Source: Bacteroides nordii WAL 11050 = JCM 12987 (GTDB lineage: Bacteria; Bacteroidota; Bacteroidia; Bacteroidales; Bacteroidaceae). Taken from it: a stretch of DNA of 64,000 nt. The DNA lies in the NCBI GenBank assembly GCA_000613465.1, contig BAJA01000014.1, positions 1-64,000 of the forward strand, written 5' to 3'. Each line of letters opens with the position of its first letter. The first letter of the stretch is position 1. A program made the position numbers and the translations under genes. Positions 51,762 through 59,015 of the stretch are shown one piece after another. A model generated the notes under the pieces. The model had not been told where the DNA came from, searched no databases, and worked only from the letters and a program-made list of their open reading frames with translations.

Positions 51762-52000
51762 TTTTACTTTGGCAAAAACTAAACAGTATCTTAATAAAGT
51801 ATCTTCTTAAAAGTTGTGCTATCAATCAGCGTGTTGAGTATTTTGAAACTAAAACCGATAATCATGATCGATAACTGGAAGAGTTAGCAAAAAAGTGAAT
51901 TTCTTAATTCGGACTTCACTACCTCCGATGTTATATATTATGGGGAGTATGGATAGCACAAATAGTGCAGTTAACATCTTGTAAATCAATGCTTATGAAA

Positions 52001-52082
52001 GTACGTACTTTTAGGGTATAAGAGTACGTATTTAAGTCACTACTAATTACGTATTTAACTCATATTTAAATACGTACTTTTG
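52001..52082. repeat. four TACGTA palindromes at exact 23-bp spacing
   Basis: TACGTA starts at 52002, 52025, 52048 and 52071, exactly 23 bases apart, each followed by TT-rich sequence (CTTTTA, TTTAAG, TTTAAC, CTTTTG). The last copy contains TACTTTTG, a -7 box on the plus strand, but no rightward gene follows. The array looks like a multi-site protein-binding region, perhaps left from a lost operon. Confidence 0.65.
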
Positions 52083-52093
52083 CGAGGTAAGGA

Positions 52094-52630
52094 TTATAAG
52101 AGCTTTTCGTATGCCATCCTAACTCCCCTGCCATATATTATTTCCCCACAATATACAAAGCCAAGCCGTTCTAACATCTTATGCATATAGAAATTATCAA
52201 AATTGGTATCTACCTTGAAACTATGGATTCCTTTCCCGCGACTAAATTCTTCTACTTTTTGCATGAACAGAGTAGCTATGCCCTTTTGCTTCATTTCATC
52301 GGCCACAGCCAGGCGATGAACTACTACATAAGGCTGTTCACTTAACCATTTACCTTCGATGGCTTCATAGGCCGGTTCGCCATCAAAAGAGACTGCACCA
52401 TAGGCTATTATGACACCCTCATTACATAATACGAAGGCATAACCGTTCCGAATGTCACTGGCTATATTTTCGGGTAGGGGATAGGTCTCGTCCCATTGTT
52501 GCTTTTGTTGCCGAAGCATTTGTTCTTTGGCTTGCAGGATGATTTCCCATATTCTGGCTGCATCATCGGTGGTGGCTTTTCGAAAAGTAAATGGCATAAT
52601 CTTTGATTGATAAGTTTGATTTTCTTTCAT
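52094..52630 (-). CDS. GNAT family N-acetyltransferase
   Basis: A 178-residue acetyl-CoA-dependent acetyltransferase. The core reads FTFRKATTDDAARIWEIILQAKEQM, then VVHRLAVADEMKQKGIATLFMQKVEEFSRGKG (about 103-135), in which QKGIAT is the acetyl-CoA-binding turn (R/Q-x-x-G-x-A/G), and ends MLERLGFVYCGEIIYG. Substrate unknown. ATG 52630 lies about 34 bases after a TACTTTTG box (minus strand, 52664-52671); a second Met at 52597 (MPFTFRK) fits homologue starts better. It is the last gene of the leftward run and stands alone. Confidence 0.85.
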   Translation of the reverse strand: MKENQTYQSKIMPFTFRKATTDDAARIWEIILQAKEQMLRQQKQQWDETYPLPENIASDIRNGYAFVLCNEGVIIAYGAVSFDGEPAYEAIEGKWLSEQPYVVVHRLAVADEMKQKGIATLFMQKVEEFSRGKGIHSFKVDTNFDNFYMHKMLERLGFVYCGEIIYGRGVRMAYEKLL

Positions 52631-52663
52631 TTTGAATTTTACTCTTTATGGGCAATGTTGTTA

Positions 52664-52671
52664 CAAAAGTA
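52664..52671 (-). promoter_or_regulatory. -7 box for the acetyltransferase gene
   Basis: Minus-strand TACTTTTG matches TAnnTTTG. No TTTG at the -33 distance is clear. Confidence 0.4.
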
Positions 52672-52705
52672 AGAAAAATATAGATAAAAATCAGAACTAT
52701 CTATT

Positions 52706-54081
52706 TCAATCAAATGTGAATAACTGGTTTAATACTTCACTCATACTTGGGTGTGTGAAAATAAAGTCCCGTAAGAAGCTGTAATGCTGTCCGGTTTTCA
52801 TTGCCATATTGACAATGTTTATAATTTCTGATGCTTCGGCACAGAACAGGGTACATCCCATGATTCTTCCGGTATGTGTATCAATGATAGCCTTCAGCAT
52901 GCCGTCTGTTTGTTGCAAAGTACGGGCACGTGCTACAGCTGTGGCCGGTAAACGGGATACTTTGAAGGAATATCCTCTCTTGATAGCTTCATCTTCCGTC
53001 AAACCGACATGGGCAAGTGGCGGGTCAATAAATACGGAGTAAGCTATCGGATCACGGTCTTCGGTGGTGCGCTCTTTATCACCAAACAGTTTATTGCGGA
53101 TAATTCTGAAATCATCCAGAGATACATAAGTAAACTGCGGTCCTCCCTTTACATCGCCCATTGCCCAGATGTGTGGAGTAGTGGTGTGCAGGTGTACATC
53201 CGTAATAATAGCACCGTGTGCATCTACTTTTATGCCTGCTGCTTGTAAGTTCAGGCCCTCTATCATTGGTTTTCGGCCTGTAGCCAGTAGGATAGCATCG
53301 CCTTCAACAAAGCAAGGGATGTCATCAGCGGTGTTTGTATATGTCAGAGTCACCCCATCTGCTGTATCATGTATGGACTGTGCACGGGCATTCAGACGAA
53401 TTTCTATTCCCTTCTTTTCAAGTACCTTACGTACACTGTCTGCTATATCACGGTCTTCACGCGGAATGAACGCACTTCCTCCTTCAAGTATGGTTACCTT
53501 ACTTCCGAATTCTGCATACATGGAAGCAAATTCCAGTCCGATGTATCCGCCGCCTACAATAATAAGGTGGCGTGGGAGTATGTCCAGATCCAGTAGGTTG
53601 GTACTGGTGTACACATGTTTGCTTTCTTTAACTCCATCGATGGCAGGGATAATACTTGTAGCTCCAGTGTTAATAAAAATTTCTTTACCCTGAAGTTCTA
53701 TCTCTTCGTCGGGAAGAACAACTTTCACCGTGTTGGGTGAAGTGAATGAAGCCATTCCCGTATAGATCGTAACATTGGGCCGACCATCCAGATCGCTGAA
53801 GTTCTTTTCTCGGAGAAAAGAGGTCAGTTCATTTTTACGGGCAATAGCCTGTTTATAAAAGTCACTTTGTTGCTTATAGTCTTCCTTGTACATCAGTCCG
53901 GATATCCCAGCCTCATGTACCAATGCTTTGGTAGGGATACAGGCTATGTTGATACATGTACCTCCATACATCTTATCAGACCGTTCGATGAGGCGACTTT
54001 CCAGCCACGATTGGATAATTCGGCAGCCAATGTTTTTCCACCTTTGCCGAAACCTATGATAATAGCATCATATTGTTTCAT
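52706..54081 (-). pseudogene. FAD-dependent pyridine nucleotide-disulfide oxidoreductase, frameshifted
   Basis: A flavoprotein of about 458 residues of the mercuric reductase/lipoamide dehydrogenase class. The true start is 54081 (MKQYDAIIIGFGKGGKTLAAELSNRGWKVA). The frame breaks at GG 53992-53993: one more C on the coding strand restores VALIERSDKMYGGTCINIACIPTKAL, with the redox pair CxxxxC. Everything after is intact: HLIIVGGGYIGLEFASMYAEFGSKVTILE (NAD site), GDAILLATGRKP, HIWAMGDVKGGPQFTYVSLDDFRI (FAD site), and the dimer domain with FTHPSMSEVL, where the His-x-x-x-Ser/Glu pair differs from HPTxxE of lipoamide dehydrogenase. Likely a homopolymer sequence error. Substrate unknown. Confidence 0.85.
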
Positions 54082-54147
54082 ATCTATATTCTTTTTAAAG
54101 GGTTATTCTGTAGGTTTATAACATCCGAAGCGGGAGATTTGTTTCGG

Positions 54148-54733
54148 TTACCGGGTAGTAGCTGTCAAAGATTCCAATACCCGTTGTGAGGAGTCGGATA
54201 GTAATACTACTGCGCCAGCCAGGATTACAATGTCTTTAATAACCAGTCTGCCGGCACCCGAGAGCAAGGGAAACCCATATTCGCCACTTCCCAAGTTGGT
54301 ACCATACTTCGGGGGTAGTGACAAGAAAAGATAATGTGCCGAGTGTCATGATAATGGCGAGTGCATCTCCTATAATACCGACTTTAGGGAAGAAGATACC
54401 GAGAAAAACCAGGATACCGATACTCATAATGAGCGCACCCAGTCCGTAAGAGAATGTGTATGTATTATTGGCTTCGTGCCATTCGCGATTTTCTGGAACA
54501 TATGCACCTTCGGCATTTTTATGTTCCTTGTATTCCGGAGCTCCCTTAGCGTAGAAGAAACTCATAAACGGACTGTTTGCCACGAAAGGTACGATGCCGT
54601 CTGCCTCGTAGTGAAAATATTTCAATCCGCCAATCCAGACGAATACAACCAGAATGGCTACACGGATAAATATGATACCGAAACTTTTAAGACCGGAGGT
54701 GAAGGTCAGAAGAGTGATTAATTTTTCTTTCAT
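54148..54733 (-). pseudogene. DUF417/YkgB-type inner-membrane protein, frameshifted
   Basis: A membrane protein of about 195 residues if corrected, starting MKEKLITLLTFTSGLKSFGIIFIRVAILVVFVWIGGLKYFHYEADGIVPFVANSPFM. This block, with FVWIGxLKF and EADGIVPxVANSPxM, marks the DUF417 (YkgB/RclC-like) family. The frame is lost after VTTPEVW: one more G and one more A (GGG and AAA runs near 54290-54300) give VTTPEVWVPNLGSGEYGFPLLSGAGRLVIKD, and the chain then ends at TAA 54148-54150. RclC-like proteins are linked to reactive chlorine defence and often neighbour an RclA-like flavoprotein, which fits the disulfide reductase next door. Confidence 0.8.
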
Positions 54734-54821
54734 TGCTATAACTTTTTATGGGTTTAACTTATAGACGCAAAGGTCGGGGTTTTCCCATTTGCCGGAAATA
54801 GCAATTTAGCTTTATCGCTTG

Positions 54822-55661
54822 TCAATTTTTCCCTTCGGATGAATTTCGGAATTGTACAGTACTTTGTCCGGTCATGTTCTTGAAGAAACGGCTGAAAGAG
54901 GACTGGTCTTCAAATCCCAACAGGCCGGCTATTTCTTTAGAACTTTTATTGCTGTATAGTAATAATCGCTTGGCTTCGGCTTCCACACGCTCATGAATGA
55001 CGCGCAATGGGGAAGGGAGTTTGCAGGCTGAAAAAATATTTGATAATGTTTTAGGAGATTTATGCAGCATATCGGCATAGTCCTGTACTTGTTTTTTCTC
55101 CCGGTAATGTGTATCTACCAGAATAAAGAACTGACGAATAATTTCAAAACTGTATTCCTTTTCCTGTGTGATGTTCAGGCGCCGGCGTGCGATACGGGTA
55201 GACTGGATTATGAAGCGTTTGAGCTGAATGCGGAGCATCTCTTCCTGTAAATTGTCCGATACGCAGAATTCTTTGCTGAGTGTATCGGTTATGTCGTTTA
55301 GTAGTTGCTGTTCGGTGTCATCCAATACGAACCGGATCACATGTGAGGAACCATTGAAGAGGAAACCGCTGCACGATACTTCGTGGTCGTTGCCATAAAT
55401 ACAATAGAAATTACTATTGAACAGTAGTGTCAGGTAGTCTCCGTCAATGGATTTGAATTCCAGATGTTGCAGGTTGGACAAAGAGATAACTTCATTCGGC
55501 ACAAGTATTACCTCCTGATGATCTATTTCCAGCGTAATACTGCCATTTCGTACCCAGATAAATTTATAAAGGCTCTTTTCCTTTTGCAAGGCTTTGTCTG
55601 TATGGTAAGAATCGGTAAGGACGAGCTTTCCTTTTAGTTTGGTATTATATTGTTGTATCAT
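54822..55661 (-). CDS. AraC family transcriptional regulator
   Basis: A 279-residue regulator. A cupin-like N-terminal part (about 1-110: FIWVRNGSITLEIDHQEVILVPNEVISLSN) is followed by a double helix-turn-helix at about 190-275 (HKSPKTLSNIFSACKLPSPLRVIHERVEAEAKRLLLYSNKSSKEIAGLLGFEDQSSFSRFFKNMTG), the classical AraC signature. It may control the DUF417-type and flavoprotein genes downstream, whose RclC/RclA-like pairing with an AraC regulator recalls the Rcl system of E. coli. It overlaps the cytidine deaminase gene by one base (TAATG type). Confidence 0.9.
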   Translation of the reverse strand: MIQQYNTKLKGKLVLTDSYHTDKALQKEKSLYKFIWVRNGSITLEIDHQEVILVPNEVISLSNLQHLEFKSIDGDYLTLLFNSNFYCIYGNDHEVSCSGFLFNGSSHVIRFVLDDTEQQLLNDITDTLSKEFCVSDNLQEEMLRIQLKRFIIQSTRIARRRLNITQEKEYSFEIIRQFFILVDTHYREKKQVQDYADMLHKSPKTLSNIFSACKLPSPLRVIHERVEAEAKRLLLYSNKSSKEIAGLLGFEDQSSFSRFFKNMTGQSTVQFRNSSEGKN

Positions 55662-56143
55662 TATTCTTTCATGGCTGAGGCGTCAAATGAGAGCGGTAAC
55701 AGATCGCAAATACTTTTCACCTCATAAATTTCTTTCTTTCCGTAGAGCAGAATGCGGATGGGCTGTTTGTAGCGTTTCTCCGTTTCGAGTATTACCTGGC
55801 GGCAAGCACCGCAAGGAGGGATAGGGAGATCGATGAAGTCCTTTTCCGTACGGGCAGCGATGGCAAGGGTCAGCACCGGCTGGTCGGGATACTGAGAGTT
55901 GGCATAGAACAAGGTAGTGCGTTCTGCACATAAACCAGACGGATAAGCGGCATTTTCCTGATTGGTTCCGGTTACCACAATTCCGTTGGCAAGCAAGGCG
56001 GCAGCTCCTACTGAGAATTTCGAATAGGGAGCGTAACTACGTGTAGTTGCCTCCATTGCACTTGTCATCAGATCCTGTTCCGCTTTATTAAGTTCATCAA
56101 ATGTGTATACTTTGATAATGCTGGTAATCGTCAGGTCTTTCAT
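55661..56143 (-). CDS. cdd: cytidine deaminase
   Basis: A 160-residue zinc enzyme that deaminates cytidine and deoxycytidine in pyrimidine salvage. Starts MKDLTITSIIKVYTFDEL at 56143; codons upstream to 56281 are not family-like. SYAPYSKFSVGAAAL (about 36-50) is the substrate region, CAERTTLF (about 71-78) has the C-A-E zinc and proton site, and PPCGACRQV (about 105-113) supplies the other two Cys. A consensus promoter lies at 56179-56208. The stop overlaps the AraC gene start, so the two share a transcript. Confidence 0.94.
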   Translation of the reverse strand: MKDLTITSIIKVYTFDELNKAEQDLMTSAMEATTRSYAPYSKFSVGAAALLANGIVVTGTNQENAAYPSGLCAERTTLFYANSQYPDQPVLTLAIAARTEKDFIDLPIPPCGACRQVILETEKRYKQPIRILLYGKKEIYEVKSICDLLPLSFDASAMKE

Positions 56144-56178
56144 CTTTATCAAGGGTTTTTGTTCTACAATTAATGTTA

Positions 56179-56208
56179 CAAAGTTAGGAAAGAGATTGAT
56201 AATCCCAA
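56179..56208 (-). promoter_or_regulatory. promoter for the cdd-araC unit
   Basis: On the minus strand TTG (56206-56208), a 19-base spacer and TAACTTTG (56179-56186) match the consensus. The cdd start follows 36 bases after the -7 box. Confidence 0.75.
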
Positions 56209-56310
56209 TTATTTTTATGATTTTTGTGGCATTTAACTCACATTTGGACAATAATGAATCAAACTCACCACAGAGTACCACTGAGTCTCACAGAGCTTTC
56301 TTTATCAGAT

Positions 56311-56410
56311 GAAACGCGGATAAACGCAGATAAACGCAGATTAAAATACTGTTGTTCTTTATCTTATCCTTGTTTTTCTTTGCGAAAATCTGCGTTCATC
56401 TGCGTTTCAA
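56311..56410. repeat. intergenic palindrome, CGCAGATAAACGCAGA arm type
   Basis: The left arm (56311-56342) is made of CGCAGAT/AAACG words in tandem; the right arm (56380-56410) reads TTTGCGAAAATCTGCGTTCA then TCTGCGTTTCAA. The loop lacks the GCGCAGCC motif. It lies directly before the REP-like element and the glucosaminidase gene. Confidence 0.7.
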
Positions 56411-56415
56411 TTAAT

Positions 56416-56450
56416 CATCTCTTGGTGCACCTCCCTGTGCGGGAAACACT
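56416..56450 (-). repeat. REP-like 34-bp palindromic element, copy 4
   Basis: On the minus strand it reads AGTGTTTCCCGCACAGGGAG followed by GTGCACCAAGAGATG, the most diverged copy. It overlaps the probable start and first codons of the glucosaminidase gene. Confidence 0.6.
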
Positions 56451-57339
56451 TAGACTTGTCGTAATAACCCTTGCACTTATGCTTTCTGTGGGTACACAGG
56501 CTCAACGCAAAAATTCCCGTTATGTAGATTATATTGATAAGTATAAAGATCTTGCCATAGAGCAGATGAAAGAGCATAAGATTCCCGCCAGTATTACGCT
56601 GGCACAAGGATTGCTTGAAAGTGGTGCCGGAATGAGTGAACTGGCACGTAAGAGTAACAATCATTTTGGTATCAAGTGCGGGGGAAGCTGGAAGGGGCGT
56701 ACGGTGCGGCATGATGATGATGCCCGCCAGGAGTGTTTCCGGGCTTATAAAAATCCAAGAGACTCTTATGAGGATCATTCTACGTTTCTGACTCGTGGGG
56801 CACGCTATGCTTTTCTGTTCAAGCTCAATATTACCGATTATAAAGGATGGGCACGCGGTTTGAAAAAGGCAGGGTATGCCACAGATCCTTCCTATGCCAA
56901 CCGTTTGATTACTATTATAGAGGATTATGATTTGTATAAGTACGATTCCAAAGGTATTTATTCGGAACGTAAGTTGCGTAAACATCCGTGGTTGTTGAAC
57001 CCGCATCCGGTGTATATAGCCAATGACATTGCTTATGTGGTTGCCCGTAACGGAGATACTTTCAAAGAGCTGGGTGATGAGTTCGATATCAGTTGGAAGA
57101 AGTTGGTGAAGTATAATGACCTGCAACGCGACTATACTCTGACGCAGGGTGACATCATCTATCTGAAAGCAAAGAAGAAGAAAGCTCCCAAACAATATAA
57201 CGTGTATATTGTGAAAGATGGTGATTCTATGCATACCATTTCTCAGAAATACGGTATCCGACTGAAGAATCTTTATAAGATGAACCGTAAAGACGGTGAT
57301 TATATCCCGGAAGTGGGAGATCGTTTACGGTTGAGATAA
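56437..57339 (+). CDS. glucosaminidase domain protein with LysM repeats
   Basis: An exported peptidoglycan hydrolase of about 300 residues. The glucosaminidase (FlgJ/LytG-type) domain covers about 30-165: KYKDLAIEQMKEHKIPASITLAQGLLESGAGMSELARKSNNHFGIKC has the catalytic Glu in LLESGAG. Two LysM modules follow: AYVVARNGDTFKELGDEFDISWKKLVKYN and NVYIVKDGDSMHTISQKYGIRLKNLYKMN. The signal peptide core is LRLVVITLALMLSVGTQAQ. I chose GTG 56437; GTG 56425 or TTG 56422 also fit. The start codons lie inside the REP-like element, so the original ATG may have been replaced. A terminator follows at 57379. Confidence 0.85.
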   Translation: MRETLRLVVITLALMLSVGTQAQRKNSRYVDYIDKYKDLAIEQMKEHKIPASITLAQGLLESGAGMSELARKSNNHFGIKCGGSWKGRTVRHDDDARQECFRAYKNPRDSYEDHSTFLTRGARYAFLFKLNITDYKGWARGLKKAGYATDPSYANRLITIIEDYDLYKYDSKGIYSERKLRKHPWLLNPHPVYIANDIAYVVARNGDTFKELGDEFDISWKKLVKYNDLQRDYTLTQGDIIYLKAKKKKAPKQYNVYIVKDGDSMHTISQKYGIRLKNLYKMNRKDGDYIPEVGDRLRLR

Positions 57340-57378
57340 CCTGAGTGTTTGTAACATTTCATTTGCTAAATTCGTACA

Positions 57379-57409
57379 GGGTGTTCGTTTTCGGACACCC
57401 TTCTTTTTT
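57379..57409 (+). terminator. glucosaminidase terminator
   Basis: GGGTGTTCG (57379-57387) folds with CGGACACCC (57392-57400) around TTTT, followed by TTCTTTTTTG. A compact GC stem plus T-run, 40 bases after the stop codon. Confidence 0.8.
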
Positions 57410-57497
57410 GTCTTATTCCTTGTTTTCAGCACTTTAGTACTTTGGCACAGATTTAGTATCTCCAATCGTAAATCGCTAAATCGTAAATAGAAATAAG

Positions 57498-58745
57498 ATG
57501 GACAGAGAAATTCCGAAAGAAGTACGTAACAAAGAACGTAATAAAAAGATTATTCGCTATTCAGCCATTGGGGTTACGGCCGTTGTGGTTATCAGTGTAC
57601 TTGTTTCCCTGATGCGTACAGGGGTTCAGAAAAAGGATCTTGTACTTTCTACTGTTGACAAAGGTACAATTGAGGTCAGCGTCAGTGCATCGGGAAAGGT
57701 GGCACCGGCTTTTGAAGAAATTATAACTTCTCCTATCAATAGTCGCATTGTAGAGGTTTATCGCCGGGGGGGAGACAGTGTGGATGTCGGTACTCCTATT
57801 TTGAAACTGGACCTTCAAAGTACTGAGACGGAATACAAGAAATTGCTCGACGAAGAACAAATGCGCCGTTACAAACTGGATCAGCTTCGTGTGAACAACC
57901 AGACCAAACTTTCTGACATGGCCATGCAGATAAAGGTGTCGGCTATGAAGCTGAACCGTATGAAGGTGGAACTTCGCAACGAACATTACCTGGATAGCCT
58001 TGGTGCAGGTACTACCGATAAAGTACGCCAGGCGGAACTGAGCTATAATGTTGCCCAGTTAGAGTATGAACAACTCAAACAACAATATAATAATGAGAAA
58101 CAGGTTGCTGCTGCCGAACTACAGGTACAGGAACTTGATTTCAACATTTTCCGTAAGAACCTTGCTGAGATGAAGCGTACATTGGACGATGCACAGATTC
58201 GTTCTCCGCGCAAGGCTATTCTTACTTATATTAATAATCAGGTGGGTGCGCAGGTACCGCAAGGCGGGCAATTGGCCATTATTTCCGATTTGAGTCACTT
58301 CAAAGTGGAAGGTGAAATTGCCGATACTTACGGTGACCGTGTGGCTGCCGGCGGAAAAGCAATTGTGAAGATTGGTACGGAAAAGCTGGAAGGAGTGGTT
58401 AGCAGTGTGACACCGCTGTCAAAGAACGGGGTTATCTCTTTCTCCGTACAATTGGTGGATGATAACAACCGTCGTTTGCGTTCAGGTCTGAAAACAGATG
58501 TGTATGTGATGAACGCTGTGAAAGAAGATGTGATGCGGATTGCCAATGCTTCTTATTATGTGGGTCGTGGCGAGTATGAATTATTTGTAATGACTGCAGA
58601 GGATGAGATTGTGAAACGGAAAGTACAGTTGGGCGATTCCAATTTTGAATATGCAGAAGTGGTAAGTGGTTTGCAACCGGGTGACAGGGTAGTGGTGAGC
58701 GATATGAGCCAATATAAGAACAAAACAAAACTAAAACTAAAATAG
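57498..58745 (+). CDS. HlyD/RND-type periplasmic adaptor (membrane fusion protein)
   Basis: A 415-residue membrane fusion protein. One N-terminal helix (IIRYSAIGVTAVVVISVLVSLM, about 18-39) anchors it in the inner membrane. The barrel-sandwich part is GTIEVSVSASGKVAPAFEEIITSPINSRIVEVYRRGGDSVDVGTPILKLD (about 55-104). A long coiled coil follows (about 105-235: YKKLLDEEQMRRYKLDQL...QLEYEQLKQQYNNEKQ). AQIRSPRKAILTYINNQVGAQVPQGGQL closes the lipoyl half, and beta-barrel and proximal domains follow. It should work with an ABC (MacB-like) or RND pump and a TolC-like channel, none of which is next to it. Its stop codon overlaps a REP-like element. Confidence 0.9.
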   Translation: MDREIPKEVRNKERNKKIIRYSAIGVTAVVVISVLVSLMRTGVQKKDLVLSTVDKGTIEVSVSASGKVAPAFEEIITSPINSRIVEVYRRGGDSVDVGTPILKLDLQSTETEYKKLLDEEQMRRYKLDQLRVNNQTKLSDMAMQIKVSAMKLNRMKVELRNEHYLDSLGAGTTDKVRQAELSYNVAQLEYEQLKQQYNNEKQVAAAELQVQELDFNIFRKNLAEMKRTLDDAQIRSPRKAILTYINNQVGAQVPQGGQLAIISDLSHFKVEGEIADTYGDRVAAGGKAIVKIGTEKLEGVVSSVTPLSKNGVISFSVQLVDDNNRRLRSGLKTDVYVMNAVKEDVMRIANASYYVGRGEYELFVMTAEDEIVKRKVQLGDSNFEYAEVVSGLQPGDRVVVSDMSQYKNKTKLKLK

Positions 58746-58778
58746 TGCTTCCCGCACGGGGAAGTACGGCAGGCGATG
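58745..58778 (+). repeat. REP-like 34-bp palindromic element, copy 5
   Basis: GTGCTTCCCGCACGGGGAAG followed by TACGGCAGGCGATG. Its first G is the last base of the adaptor's TAG stop. It is the best-formed copy: the two arms pair fully apart from one G-T. Confidence 0.78.
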
Positions 58779-58823
58779 TTCGCTATTTTTAGATAGTATT
58801 GAATTATTAGCCTTTTACAGAAC

Positions 58824-58875
58824 GGGCTGTAGAATTATTCCACAAATATGTGGACCAATTCTACAGCCCTTTTTT
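58824..58875 (+). terminator. hairpin with T-run after the adaptor gene
   Basis: GGGCTGTAGAATT (58824-58836) and AATTCTACAGCCC (58857-58869) are exact complements with an inner TCCACA/TGTGGA stem, followed by TTTTTT. A strong terminator. The rest of the gap to the SusC gene is AT-rich and shows no clear promoter. Confidence 0.85.
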
Positions 58876-59015
58876 CATTTCTTAGCTTTCCTTGAATAAT
58901 TAATGTTTTTATTTACTGCTGTTTAGAATTAATTTGTTTCTTCAACGCTTTTAAGGTACGATTATTGGGGTATACAAGTACAAATAGGTATTTGTAGATT
59001 TAAAATAATTAACCA

